Source: Clostridium sp.
Lineage (GTDB): Bacteria; Bacillota; Clostridia; Lachnospirales; Lachnospiraceae
Reading direction: 5' to 3'
Length of the DNA: 64,000 nucleotides
NCBI GenBank assembly: GCA_031275405.1
Contig: JAISOV010000052.1
Coordinates: forward strand, 38,476 to 102,475
Made by a program: the position numbers and the translations under genes. A model generated the notes under the pieces. It was not told the DNA's origin, made no database searches, and worked only from the letters and a program-made list of their open reading frames with translations. Positions 1-8,482 of this stretch are shown one piece after another; within the stretch, counting starts at the first letter, position 1; each line of letters begins with the position of its first letter.

Positions 1-397
1 CCTTGATCTGCTCCACCGCCGCTTTCAAATCGGTATATCCGCCGTATTCTTCCCCGGTCTGTCCCGAACCGGAAGTTCCCGGCAGGATCTTGTTCAGCAC
101 CGGAACATTGCGCAGGATGGGCGTCAGCACCCTGCTTCCCACGCCGCCCACGTCCAGTTTGATGACCACGCCGATCACGGCAAGCCACACTGCCACGATG
201 AAGACGGTCGCCATAAACGTCATGAAGCCGCCGCCCTCTCCCTCGTCCAGTTCTTCTTCTTTTTTGGCAATCTCCTTCGCGCGTTTCCTGGCGGTCTTGC
301 GTTCTGCCTTGAGCTGCTTCTTTTCTTCCGCCAGCTTGCGTTTTTCCGTTTCCGCCGGCTCCGGAGACTGTGCCTGAGGTATCGCCTTCTTCGCCAT
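1..397 (-). CDS. MotE/YlxF-like flagellar membrane protein, partial
   Basis: The reading frame starts at an ATG whose A is at 397 and stays open to the window edge, so the C-terminus (beyond about residue 132) is missing. A charged N-terminus rich in Lys, Glu and Ala (about residues 15-52, probably coiled coil) is followed by one membrane segment (about 58-80, FMTFMATVFIVAVWLAVIGV) and the start of an extracytoplasmic part. In Bacillus the gene after fliJ is ylxF, a MotE/MgtE-N-like protein of this architecture, and here too the frame follows fliJ by only 6 bp. The role (flagellar export or stator support) is inferred from position and topology, not from a catalytic motif. The frame has no in-frame stop and its hydrophobic segment is well placed, which makes it much better than the other frames here. 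Confidence 0.75.
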   Translation of the reverse strand, partial: MAKKAIPQAQSPEPAETEKRKLAEEKKQLKAERKTARKRAKEIAKKEEELDEGEGGGFMTFMATVFIVAVWLAVIGVVIKLDVGGVGSRVLTPILRNVPVLNKILPGTSGSGQTGEEYGGYTDLKAAVEQIK

Positions 398-403
398 CCG
401 CGT

Positions 404-868
404 TCACCTGCCGTTTCCGTTTGCTTTCCGCCGTCCATACGTAAAGCTCACTAATTCGTTGATTTCCTGGCTCTCCTGCCGGTTCTCTTCTTTCCGGTAT
501 TCCTCGTATTCTTTTTCTTTCAGGATCTCATAGGTCTTGCGTTCTTTCCTGACCTCCGTAAGCCGCTCCGTCGCTTCCTCTAAGACCCGCCTTGCCTTTG
601 CCACGATTTCCCGCTGTTCCACGATTGTTTTTTCCACGTACCGCAGCTGCAAAGAGGTCTCGCCGATCCGTGACAGATCCATCGCGCCTACGCCCAGAAG
701 GTCTTCCAGCTCCGCCTCCAGTCCCTCCTTGCGTCCGATCCAGAGATCCAGCGTCTCCCTTGCCTTCTGATAGGCCTGCTGAGCCGCCGAAAATTCCTGC
801 TTGGCCAGGACTTCCAGCTTTCCTTTCATGCTTAAAATATTCTGCAGCCGATATTGAAACCTCGCCAT
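404..868 (-). CDS. fliJ: Flagellar export chaperone FliJ
   Basis: FliJ is the coiled-coil stalk protein of the flagellar type III export ATPase, placed in the FliI ring much like the gamma subunit of F1. The 154-residue product starts MARFQYRLQNILSMK, typical of the family, and is almost wholly helical and charged (Glu, Arg, Lys, Gln), as expected of a two-helix coiled coil. Length matches the family (about 145-150 aa). It lies 30 bp after fliI in the same direction, and the ATG has a GGGGGAAC-type ribosome site. Sequence conservation is low in this family, so the call rests on the N-terminus, composition and the fliH-fliI-fliJ order. Confidence 0.9.
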   Translation of the reverse strand: MARFQYRLQNILSMKGKLEVLAKQEFSAAQQAYQKARETLDLWIGRKEGLEAELEDLLGVGAMDLSRIGETSLQLRYVEKTIVEQREIVAKARRVLEEATERLTEVRKERKTYEILKEKEYEEYRKEENRQESQEINELVSFTYGRRKANGNGR

Positions 869-898
869 CCGCGTTCCCCCTTTACGTGCGCGCCGCCT

Positions 899-2239
899 TT
901 ATGGATCCTGATCCGAAAACAGGGCTTCCAGCTGCGCCACGGTCTCGGAAAAGCCGAACTTTTCCATGGTTTCCTGCTGTAAAAAAGCGTTCACCGCGCC
1001 GATTTTTCCGATCGCGTAATCGATCTCCGGATTGCTTCCTTTCCGGTAGGCGCCGATGTTGATCAGATCCTCCGCCTCGCCGTAGGTCGCCATTACGTTT
1101 TTGAGCTTCCCCGCCGCCTGTCTGTGGCCGCGGGCAGCGATCTGGCTCATACAGCGTGAAATGCTCTGCAGGACGTCAATGGCCGGGTAATGGTTCTTAT
1201 GTCCCAGCTTGCGGCTTAACATGATATGGCCGTCCAGGATGCTCCTGGCGGTATCGGTGATCGGCTCGTTGAAGTCGTCGCCGTCCACCAGTACCGTATA
1301 CAGCCCGGTGATGGAGCCTTTTTCGGCCCGCCCCGCCCGTTCCAGCAGCCGGGGCATTTCCGAATACACGCTGGGCGGATATCCTCTGGATACGGGCGGC
1401 TCCCCGCTCGCCAGGCCGATTTCCCTCTGCGCCATGGAAAAACGGGTCAGAGAATCCATCATCAGCAGGACGTCCTTTCCTTGGTCGCGGAAATACTCCG
1501 CGATGGCGGTGGCCGCTTTGGCCGCCTTGTTGCGCTCCAGTGCCGGGCGATCCGAAGTCGCCACCACCACCACCGAACGCTTCCTTCCTTCTACGCCTAG
1601 ATCCCTTTCGATGAATTCCCTTACTTCCCTGCCGCGCTCCCCGATCAGGGCGATGACGTTGATGTCCGCCCGGGTGTTTCTGGCAAACATTCCCATCAGT
1701 GTGGACTTCCCTACTCCGGATCCCGCGAAAATGCCGATCCGCTGTCCTTTCCCCACCGTAACCAGGCCGTCCACCGCCTTCACCCCCAAGGGAAGCACCT
1801 CGTCTATGATCAGCCGGCTCATGGGATCCGGGGGCGGGGCTTCTACCGGGTAAGACGCGCCGCGGCTTAGCCCGCCGCCCTCTATAGGCCTTCCCATGCC
1901 GTCCAGCGTCTTGCCGAGCAGGTCTTCGCTGACCCGGACGCTCAAGGAGTACCCGCTGTTTTCCACCTTACATCCGAGACCGATTCCCTTCACGTTGTCA
2001 TAAGGCATCAGCAGAGTCTTCTTATCCTTGAAGCCCACCACTTCCGCCATGATCGGGTCGGCCGTCTCTTCCTCCGGAAGAATATGGCATACATCGCCCA
2101 GCCGGGCAGCCGGGCCGGCCGATTCTATGGTCAGCCCCACCAGATTGACCACTTTCCCAAACTGGCGGCAGAAGGGCTTCTCCGTAATCTTACGGTATTT
2201 TTCTAAGTCGAGGGGCATGGTCCTGAGAAATGTATTCAT
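899..2239 (-). CDS. fliI: Flagellum-specific ATPase FliI
   Basis: FliI is the hexameric ATPase that energises unfolding and delivery of flagellar export substrates at the cytoplasmic face of the basal body. The 446-residue protein has an N-terminal beta-barrel, a Walker A loop AGSGVGKS at about residues 172-179, a Walker B strand VLLMMDSLTRF at about 255-265 and the F1-like segments GERGREV and EMPRLLERAG, all intact. Its ATG overlaps the fliH stop by 4 bp (ATGA), indicating translational coupling. An internal ATG seven codons later (MPLDLEKYRK) is an alternative start. Confidence 0.97.
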   Translation of the reverse strand: MNTFLRTMPLDLEKYRKITEKPFCRQFGKVVNLVGLTIESAGPAARLGDVCHILPEEETADPIMAEVVGFKDKKTLLMPYDNVKGIGLGCKVENSGYSLSVRVSEDLLGKTLDGMGRPIEGGGLSRGASYPVEAPPPDPMSRLIIDEVLPLGVKAVDGLVTVGKGQRIGIFAGSGVGKSTLMGMFARNTRADINVIALIGERGREVREFIERDLGVEGRKRSVVVVATSDRPALERNKAAKAATAIAEYFRDQGKDVLLMMDSLTRFSMAQREIGLASGEPPVSRGYPPSVYSEMPRLLERAGRAEKGSITGLYTVLVDGDDFNEPITDTARSILDGHIMLSRKLGHKNHYPAIDVLQSISRCMSQIAARGHRQAAGKLKNVMATYGEAEDLINIGAYRKGSNPEIDYAIGKIGAVNAFLQQETMEKFGFSETVAQLEALFSDQDP

Positions 2240-3135
2240 GAAGGGCTACCTTTCGCGTTCTTCTCAAAAGACAGCAGTTTCAGTTTCTTGCTTAATTCTT
2301 CCAGCTGTGTGTCCACGCCGCAGTCGAAGATCCCGCTCTCCGTTTCCACCAGGCATTCGTTCTTCCCCAGCAGCTCATCCTCCACAATCACCACAGAAGA
2401 ACTTCCCGTGGCGACACAGGCCTGCATCTGCTTCCTCTGCATACTCACATAGGGATAATCCTCTTTGGAGACATGGATCACAAATTCCCGGCTCATTTCC
2501 GTCCTGCGCATGGTATCGGCGATGAGGTTTTCCAGAATCCCCCGGTAAGACGTCAGATCCACATGAAAGATGTGTTCATAAATCGCGGTAATCGTCTCAA
2601 TGAAACGCGGCTCGAAAGTATCCACCTGTTTCTGATACGCTTCTTCTAGTTCTTTCCTGTTTTGTTCCAGTTCCCGCCTGCCTTTTTCCAGTTCCTGCAT
2701 GGCGGTCTTCTGGCCGCCTTCATAGCCTTGTTTCCGTGCCGCGTCCAGTACCTGCTTCTTCTGCGCCTGTGCCTGTTCCTCGGCTTCCCTGCGGATCTGC
2801 TGTGCCTGTGCCCTGGCCGCTTCGATCAGCCGGTCGGCTTCCCGGCGGGCCTGAGCCAGCATCGCTTCCCCGGCGGCTTTCCTCTCCCGCTCCTCCTTCT
2901 CCAGATCCTCCTGCGCCTTGACGACCACGCGGTCTTCGCTTCCGGAGAACAGGCCGCTTACGTCCCGCGCCGCCAGCCCCTGCCGGAAGCCGTCTCCCCC
3001 CGGCGAAGCCTCGTCCTCCGCCGACACCGCAACCGCCAGTTCTTCCATTCTTTTCGCCATGCGGGAGTTGGCGTCTATGATACGTTCCCCGGGCGTCCAT
3101 TGTGCGGAGCCGTTTTTGAGCAGATTACTAGACAA
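2236..3135 (-). CDS. fliH: Flagellar assembly protein FliH (TTG start)
   Basis: FliH binds FliI and tethers it to the C-ring and export gate. The protein has a long Gln/Glu/Ala/Arg-rich helical centre (about residues 90-170, with many A-Q-x-x-R repeats) and a globular C-terminal part of the FliH/V-ATPase E type. I place the start at TTG 3135: it is preceded by a near-perfect GGAGGTGA eight bases upstream, and the N-terminus then reads (M)SSNLLKNG, like many FliH proteins. An upstream ATG at 3168 lies in frame inside fliG but has no comparable ribosome site. From the TTG the protein has 299 residues and overlaps the end of fliG by 8 bp. Confidence 0.88.
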   Translation of the reverse strand: MSSNLLKNGSAQWTPGERIIDANSRMAKRMEELAVAVSAEDEASPGGDGFRQGLAARDVSGLFSGSEDRVVVKAQEDLEKEERERKAAGEAMLAQARREADRLIEAARAQAQQIRREAEEQAQAQKKQVLDAARKQGYEGGQKTAMQELEKGRRELEQNRKELEEAYQKQVDTFEPRFIETITAIYEHIFHVDLTSYRGILENLIADTMRRTEMSREFVIHVSKEDYPYVSMQRKQMQACVATGSSSVVIVEDELLGKNECLVETESGIFDCGVDTQLEELSKKLKLLSFEKNAKGSPS

Positions 3136-4144
3136 CGATTTCGTCACCTCCGCCTCTTGCAATGACAATCTCGCCCGCGTCTTCCAGTTTCCGGATGATG
3201 TTTACGATCTTCTGCTGCGCTTCCTCCACGTCCTTCATCCGCACCGGACCCATGAAATCCATGTCTTCCTTGATCATGACGCCCAGACGCTTGGAGAGGT
3301 TGTTGAAGATTGCGGTCTGCACCTGTTCGTTCGCGCCTTTCAGGGCAATCGCCAGATCGCTGTTCTCCACGTCGCGCAAGGTACGCTGGATCGCGCGGTC
3401 GTCCAGCAGCAGGACATCTTCAAATACGAACATCTTCTTACGGATCTCATCCGCGAGTTCCGGATCCTCAATTTCCAGAGTCGAGGTGATATGCTTCTCT
3501 GTTCCCCGGTCTACCGCGTTTAAGATCTCCACCACCGCGTCCACGCCGCCGATGATGGCATAGTCCTGATTCACCAGGCTGGAAATCTTGGATTCCAGGA
3601 CTTTTTCCACTTCCTTGATGACATCCGGACTGGTTCTGTCCATAGTGGCGATACGCCTGGCGACTTCCGCCTGCTGATCCGGCTCCAGAGCGGAGATGAT
3701 CATCGCCGCCTGAGCGGGCGCCAGATAAGACAGGATCAGGGCGATGGTCTGCGGATGTTCATCCTGTATGAAGTTCAGCAGCTGACTGGGATCCGCCTTT
3801 TGCACGAACTCGAAAGGCTTCACCTGTATGGAAGCCGTCAGCTTCCCGATCACCGCCAATGCCTTGTCTTTCCCCAGCGCTTTCTCCAGCAGCTCCTTGG
3901 CATAAGAGATACCGCCCTCCGTAATGTACTTCTGCGCAAGACAGACCTCGTAAAATTCATTGACGATTTCCTCTTTCAAAGTGGGATCTACGCTTCTGGT
4001 ATTGGCGATCTCTAAGGTCAGTTCCTCGATTTCTTCCTCTTTCAGGTGCTTGAACACCATGGCGGAACGCTCCGGACCAAGCGCGATCAGCAGCACGGCC
4101 GCTTTCTTCAGACCAGGAATCTTATTTTCAGTCGCTTTTGCCAT
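3128..4144 (-). CDS. fliG: Flagellar motor switch protein FliG
   Basis: FliG forms the top of the C-ring, binds FliF through its N-terminal domain and contacts the MotA stator through its C-terminal domain. The 338-residue protein has the expected three armadillo-like domains: FliGN (KKAAVLLIALGPE), FliGM with the EHPQTIALIL signature near residue 130, and FliGC with charged torque helix residues in VLLLDDRAIQRTLRDV. Length is normal. It follows fliF by 53 bp and overlaps the fliH start. Its GGAGGACA ribosome site is about 12 bases from the ATG, somewhat long. Confidence 0.97.
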   Translation of the reverse strand: MAKATENKIPGLKKAAVLLIALGPERSAMVFKHLKEEEIEELTLEIANTRSVDPTLKEEIVNEFYEVCLAQKYITEGGISYAKELLEKALGKDKALAVIGKLTASIQVKPFEFVQKADPSQLLNFIQDEHPQTIALILSYLAPAQAAMIISALEPDQQAEVARRIATMDRTSPDVIKEVEKVLESKISSLVNQDYAIIGGVDAVVEILNAVDRGTEKHITSTLEIEDPELADEIRKKMFVFEDVLLLDDRAIQRTLRDVENSDLAIALKGANEQVQTAIFNNLSKRLGVMIKEDMDFMGPVRMKDVEEAQQKIVNIIRKLEDAGEIVIARGGGDEIVV

Positions 4145-4197
4145 ATATGATTTTTGTCCTCCAAAAAAATTTACACCTCACATATTCGCGCTCGGAT

Positions 4198-5796
4198 TTA
4201 ACTCCACGCCGTATCCGACAGCCAGTTCCTCAGCAGATTGGCGACGGTCTCCGGATTATTGTCCACGAACTTTTCAATCAGCTTGCGGGTTTCCGACTTC
4301 TCTTCCAGCGCAATGTCTTCCAGCTCCGGCTCCGGCATGGACTGCAGCAGGGTCTCCACCGACAGTTCTTCCGATTCGGGCTGCTCCTGCCGCCTGGAAC
4401 GCATGGTGCTTAACACCACGAACGCCAGCAGCGCCAGAATGACGACCATCATCACGATACTTAAAACGTCCGTCGTATTGATGGGCAGTCCGGGGCTGTC
4501 ATAGAAAATGAAGGACTCATAGGCTACCAGAGAGATTTTATCCTGGCTGATCCCGGTGGCGTTGGAAATAAACGTCACTAGTTCCGCGTCCACGTCGATC
4601 CTGGTGTCCTGCCCGTTCGCGCGCTTATATTCCTCCCAGGTCACGCCGTCCAACAGACCCTGCGCCTTTACATCCTCTTCCCGGACTTCCCGGTAGGAAA
4701 TGGCGGCGACCGCCACGGAGGAATTATTGTAGTTCACGCCGCCCGCGGGAGTGACCATATGGGTATTCCTTTCGTCCAAGGTACGGTCTATGCTGCTTGC
4801 GGAGCTGGAGGAATTGCTATTGGCATTGTCCTGATACTGCTCGGTGGTTCCGTCATTGGAATCCGTGCCGGGAATCCCGCCGTTGCTGCTCTGGTTCTTG
4901 GTGGTCTCCGAATCCTCATGGATGATAAAGCCCTCGTCCCGCCCGGTTTCCGTGCTGTAGTCCTTGACATTTTCTTCATAACTGGAGTAATTGATGTCCA
5001 GGCTGGGCGACACCTCCGCCGTATCGAACTGTCCGGTACCCAGCAGAACCCTCTTCACCTGCCCGGCTACCATGCTTTCCGCGAGGCTTCGCAGCTCCAG
5101 CATGGAGTTGGCGATTTCCGAGGTGGTATAGTCCTCTTCCCCGGAAAACAGGAGGTTGGCGTTCCCGTCCACGATAGTGATATTGGCGGTGGACGCGTTC
5201 CCTAAGGCGGTGGCCGCCGCCCGCGCGAGGTTGGCGGCATTCGCCGCCGTAAAGGTATCTTCCAGCTCCAGCCGTATGTATGCGGAAGATTCCTCCTTCT
5301 TCGCAAGCATGGTACCGTCCTGATCCGGGAGCTTCAAGTGTACTTTTGCGGCCGCTACTCCGTTATAGTGGGAGAAGTCGTCCGACAGCTTCTTTTCCAG
5401 ATAGATCTGCCACTGTTTCTGTTTGTCCGACTCGGTAGTGGAGAAGCCGGAATTGAACAGGTCATCGTCATATGCCGCCGGCTGATAGCCTTCCGCCCCC
5501 AGCGCCAGGTTTGCGGTGGACAGCTTATCCGCCTCCACTTCGATGGTCAGCCCATCGGAGGATTCCCTGTGCTTGATCCCCGCGCCGTCCAGGATCTCGA
5601 TGATCTGAGAGGTCTCTTTCGTCGTCTCACTCTCAATCAGCTTGACATACTGCGGTCTTGAAAAGATAAAAACCAAAAGCGCAAAGGCAAAAATGGACAC
5701 GGCCACGATCCCGACTAAAATGGATTTCTGCTTGGTCGTGAACTTATTCCACCAGCCCAGCACTTTCGTTTGGATTTCTTTCAGCCTTTCAACCAT
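4198..5796 (-). CDS. fliF: Flagellar MS-ring protein FliF
   Basis: FliF builds the membrane MS ring, the first structure of the basal body. The 532-residue protein has two membrane segments (about residues 23-46 and 435-460), two N-terminal ring-building motifs after the first segment, and a Ser/Asn/Gly/Thr-rich linker (about 290-330) in the periplasm-facing region. The C-terminus is acidic and should bind FliG, which is the next gene. AGGGAGGATAAAA precedes the ATG. The C-terminal tail LLRNWLSDTAW resembles the FliG-binding helix of other FliF proteins. Confidence 0.97.
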   Translation of the reverse strand: MVERLKEIQTKVLGWWNKFTTKQKSILVGIVAVSIFAFALLVFIFSRPQYVKLIESETTKETSQIIEILDGAGIKHRESSDGLTIEVEADKLSTANLALGAEGYQPAAYDDDLFNSGFSTTESDKQKQWQIYLEKKLSDDFSHYNGVAAAKVHLKLPDQDGTMLAKKEESSAYIRLELEDTFTAANAANLARAAATALGNASTANITIVDGNANLLFSGEEDYTTSEIANSMLELRSLAESMVAGQVKRVLLGTGQFDTAEVSPSLDINYSSYEENVKDYSTETGRDEGFIIHEDSETTKNQSSNGGIPGTDSNDGTTEQYQDNANSNSSSSASSIDRTLDERNTHMVTPAGGVNYNNSSVAVAAISYREVREEDVKAQGLLDGVTWEEYKRANGQDTRIDVDAELVTFISNATGISQDKISLVAYESFIFYDSPGLPINTTDVLSIVMMVVILALLAFVVLSTMRSRRQEQPESEELSVETLLQSMPEPELEDIALEEKSETRKLIEKFVDNNPETVANLLRNWLSDTAWS

Positions 5797-5869
5797 TTTT
5801 ATCCTCCCTGTTTTTTACGCGCAACGTGGGGCGAAAGCTCGCAGAGCTTTCTTCTGCCTGGGCCCGGAT

Positions 5870-6211
5870 TTAGATCTGCATCTGCATAATCTCCTTATAC
5901 GCATCCAGGAATTTATCCCTGACGGCAATCGTATACTGCAACGCCGTACTCGCCTTGTTCATGGCGATGGTCAGGTCGTGGGTATTCTCCGTCTGACCCA
6001 AGGCAAATTTGATTTCTTCATTTTCCTGGTCGGATAAATAAGCGTTCGTCGTCCGGATATTGTCCATGGCGGAATGCAAGATCGCGTCGAAAAGCGTTCC
6101 GTCCGCCTTTGTTTCTTTTTCCGCTAAAACGCCCGTCAGAGGCGCGGCGGCAGTCGCCCCCCCGCTCCTTCCTAACGCCGCGCTGACTGCATTGATGGAA
6201 GATAAGTCCAT
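5870..6211 (-). CDS. fliE: Flagellar hook-basal body protein FliE
   Basis: FliE joins the MS ring to the proximal rod and is an early export substrate. The 113-residue product has the typical Ala/Gly/Thr-rich loose N-terminus and a conserved C-terminal half, DLTIAMNKASTALQYTIAVRDKFLDAYKEIMQMQI, of which the helix ending in YKEIMQMQI is diagnostic. AGGAG precedes the ATG. The order flgC-fliE-fliF is the standard one in Bacillus and Clostridia. Confidence 0.95.
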   Translation of the reverse strand: MDLSSINAVSAALGRSGGATAAAPLTGVLAEKETKADGTLFDAILHSAMDNIRTTNAYLSDQENEEIKFALGQTENTHDLTIAMNKASTALQYTIAVRDKFLDAYKEIMQMQI

Positions 6212-6260
6212 TTTGTCACACTCCTATCTGCCCTGGAAAGCGTCCGGCTGCCGCACATCT

Positions 6261-6707
6261 TTACTGTCCGATCTCCAGCCCTTGCAGCGCCATCTGCTTG
6301 CTCGCCGTAAACGCCGTGTTGTTGGCTTCATAAGCGCGGCTTGCGTCAATGAGGTTCGTCATTTCCGTGATGGTATTCACATTGGGGTAGGTGACATAAC
6401 CGTTTTCATCAGCGTCGGGATGGGAGGGGTCGTACACCATGTTCATCTCCGTCTCCGTATCCTCATATACGCCGCTGACTTTTACGCCGTCTCCGCTGTA
6501 ATACCCGGACAGGCGGTTTTTCAGGATGTTTCCGAACTCGGCTCGGGGGGTCTTCTCCGCGAACGCCACGACCTTGCGCCGGTACGGAGTCCCATCGCTC
6601 GTCCGGGTGGTGTTGGCGTTTGCCACGTTCTCCGAAATAATATCCATCCGGTACCTCTGCGCGGTAAGCCCGGAAGCGCTGATGTTAAAAGCGGTAAACA
6701 TATTCAT
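6261..6707 (-). CDS. flgC: Flagellar basal-body rod protein FlgC
   Basis: FlgC is a proximal rod subunit. The 148-residue protein begins with the rod/hook N-terminal helix containing SASGLTAQRYRMDI and the ENVANANT motif and ends with the matching C-terminal coiled-coil helix (NLIDASRAYEANNTAF), the paired helices by which rod proteins polymerise. Length is normal. AAAGGAC lies seven bases before the ATG. A 195-bp gap separates it from flgB; I see no further gene there, only short imperfect direct repeats with the word ATCATTGCTTT. Confidence 0.96.
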   Translation of the reverse strand: MNMFTAFNISASGLTAQRYRMDIISENVANANTTRTSDGTPYRRKVVAFAEKTPRAEFGNILKNRLSGYYSGDGVKVSGVYEDTETEMNMVYDPSHPDADENGYVTYPNVNTITEMTNLIDASRAYEANNTAFTASKQMALQGLEIGQ

Positions 6708-6902
6708 GGCGAATGTCCTTTCTCTATTGATCGTCTATATCTATCGCCCATGGAACGCATATAGAACAGGAACCGCAAGGTTCTTCCGCGCCGGTTGCCG
6801 GTGAGCGAAGCTCCCATATCATTCATCATTGCTTTTCATATCATGAATCATTGCTTTCCATCGACTGCATACGGCCATAGGGCGGCGGCGGTCGCTCCGG
6901 GT

Positions 6903-7292
6903 TTACTTCATGACCCTCTGCAGGTTCTCAAATTCCTTGGTCAGCCCGTCGATCAGGCCCTGGTATTTGATGGAGTTTTCCGCCAGCATGACGTATTCGT
7001 TGTCCGGATCCACATTGTTCCCGTCCAGACGGTAGGAATACCCTTCGTAGTCCGTATAGGGCAGAGGTTTGAGACTGTCCGGATCCAGATTCTTCACTTT
7101 CGTGTCCATCGGCTCGTTCTTCCTGCTCCCGAGGGCTTTCTGCAGCTGCGCCTCAAAAGCGACGTCCTCCCGTTTGTAGCCGGGCGTGGTGGCGTTGGCG
7201 ATATTGTTGGCAAGAGCCTGATTGCGGAGCCATCCGGCGTCCGCCGCTTTATCCAGAATATCGATATAATCAAAAGCACTTGAATGGAACAT
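6903..7292 (-). CDS. flgB: Flagellar basal-body rod protein FlgB
   Basis: FlgB is a proximal rod protein exported through the flagellar apparatus. The 129-residue product carries the rod motif ALANNIANATTPGYKRED at about residues 23-41. It is the first gene of the flagellar run and is preceded by a strong GAGGAGG site and a recognisable sigma-A-type promoter. Position directly after codY matches Bacillus, where codY precedes flgB in the fla/che operon. Confidence 0.96.
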   Translation of the reverse strand: MFHSSAFDYIDILDKAADAGWLRNQALANNIANATTPGYKREDVAFEAQLQKALGSRKNEPMDTKVKNLDPDSLKPLPYTDYEGYSYRLDGNNVDPDNEYVMLAENSIKYQGLIDGLTKEFENLQRVMK

Positions 7293-7318
7293 CTGTATAT
7301 CCTCCTCTGCTATCTTTC

Positions 7319-7346
7319 ATTATAACTCATCTGTCCAAAACCTCAA
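7319..7346 (-). promoter_or_regulatory. Sigma-A-type promoter before flgB
   Basis: On the minus strand TTGAGG (7341-7346) and TATAAT (7319-7324) are separated by 16 bp. The start of transcription would be near 7312, about 20 bases before the flgB ATG, leaving room only for the GAGGAGG ribosome site. It suggests that the flagellar genes can be transcribed separately from codY. Confidence 0.55.
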
Positions 7347-7470
7347 GACATCATTTATAAAAAAAATAATCCATTTGCCGCCAGAAAAAAGAGATTGATT
7401 GAACAAGCAAAAAATCCCTTTCCTTTCCAGCAAATCCTTTTGCCCTATGTTTCCGTTTTACCTGCTGCCG

Positions 7471-7504
7471 CGTTTCATCTCGGCGATCGTTTCATCTCGG
7501 CGAT
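7471..7504. repeat. 17-bp tandem duplication at the 3' end of codY
   Basis: The 17-mer CGTTTCATCTCGGCGAT occurs twice back to back (7471-7487 and 7488-7504). Because 17 is not a multiple of three, the second copy shifts the reading frame of the last CodY codons. With one copy CodY would end EMKRGSR; with two it ends EMKRSPR, and by chance a stop appears after the same number of residues. Confidence 0.9.
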
Positions 7505-8257
7505 CTCGTCAAAGATCACGTCGTTCAGCACTTTGATGTAGGTTCCCTTCATCCCGGAAGACCGCGACTCGATCACCCCGGCGCTCTCGAACTTCCGGAG
7601 GGCGTTGACGATCACGGAACGGGTGATTCCTACCCTGTCGGCGATCTTGCTCGCCACCAAGATCCCTTCCGTTCCGCTCAGCTCATCAAAGATGTGGGTG
7701 ATCGCTTCCATCTCTGAAAAGGACAGGGTGCTGATAGCGGATTTCACCATGCTCAGCTTACGGCTCTCCGCCGCGCTCTCCTCGTTCACGGCGCGGAGCA
7801 TTTCCAGGCCTACCACCGTAGTGCCGTACTCGCACAAGATAATGTCGTCAATATCATACTGGGACCTACATTTGTAGATGAACAGGGTGCCCAGCCGCTC
7901 CCCCGCGATCTCAATCGGTGAAATGACCGCCTGGAATTTCTTGATATCCGGACTCTCAAAGCCCAGAGTCTCCAGATTCACATTCTCTTTGGTGGAAAGC
8001 ACGCCTAGAAGCCGCTCGTTCAGCAGGGGATCTATGAAGCCTCCCATGTTCTCGTCCAGCAGCTCCGTGACCAAGTCCAGCCCCTCGATCTTCGCCACGC
8101 CAAGCACTTTCCCTTTCCGGCTGATGACCAGAATATTAGAACTTAAAATTTCGCTCATGACTTTACAAATATCGTTGAATACTACCTTGCTGGAATTATT
8201 ATTGTGTAATAATTTCCCGATCTTCCTGGTCTTATCCAGTAACTGTACACTGCCCAT
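7475..8257 (-). CDS. codY: GTP-sensing transcriptional repressor CodY
   Basis: CodY is the branched-chain amino acid and GTP responsive global regulator of Firmicutes. The 260-residue protein starts (M)GSVQLLDKTRKIGKLL, has the GAF-type N-terminal sensor and a C-terminal winged helix with SKIADRVGITRSVIVNALRK as the recognition region. I choose ATG 8257: GGAGGA lies six bases upstream, and the length then matches Bacillus CodY (259 aa). The longer frame upstream (27 more codons) spans that ribosome site. The C-terminus has been rewritten by a 17-bp tandem duplication, changing only the last three residues before the stop. Confidence 0.96.
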   Translation of the reverse strand: MGSVQLLDKTRKIGKLLHNNNSSKVVFNDICKVMSEILSSNILVISRKGKVLGVAKIEGLDLVTELLDENMGGFIDPLLNERLLGVLSTKENVNLETLGFESPDIKKFQAVISPIEIAGERLGTLFIYKCRSQYDIDDIILCEYGTTVVGLEMLRAVNEESAAESRKLSMVKSAISTLSFSEMEAITHIFDELSGTEGILVASKIADRVGITRSVIVNALRKFESAGVIESRSSGMKGTYIKVLNDVIFDEIAEMKRSPR

Positions 8258-8370
8258 ATACATTCCTCCATCCCTTTGTGCCAAGCCGCCCCCCTCCTGC
8301 ATTCCCGCAGGGTATGATAAGGTGCGTTCCTCTTGCAAGAAATACGGCTGTCCTCTGACATCTTAGGTTC

Positions 8371-8399
8371 ATTCTAACACAGATGAAATCAGATTACAA
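8371..8399 (-). promoter_or_regulatory. Sigma-A-type promoter of codY
   Basis: TTGTAA (8394-8399) and TAGAAT (8371-8376) are on the minus strand with a 17-bp spacer. Transcription would start near 8364, about 107 bases before the codY ATG. The stretch upstream (8400-8460) is strongly AT-rich. I see no clear AATTTTCWGAAAATT CodY box, although GAAAATTATG at 8441 is a weak half-match. Confidence 0.55.
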
Positions 8400-8482
8400 G
8401 CCGTATCTTTTTATTTTTTTTGTATTTTTTATGTTTTATGAGAAAATTATGACACTACGCCCAGCGAAGGAACCGCCGCCGC

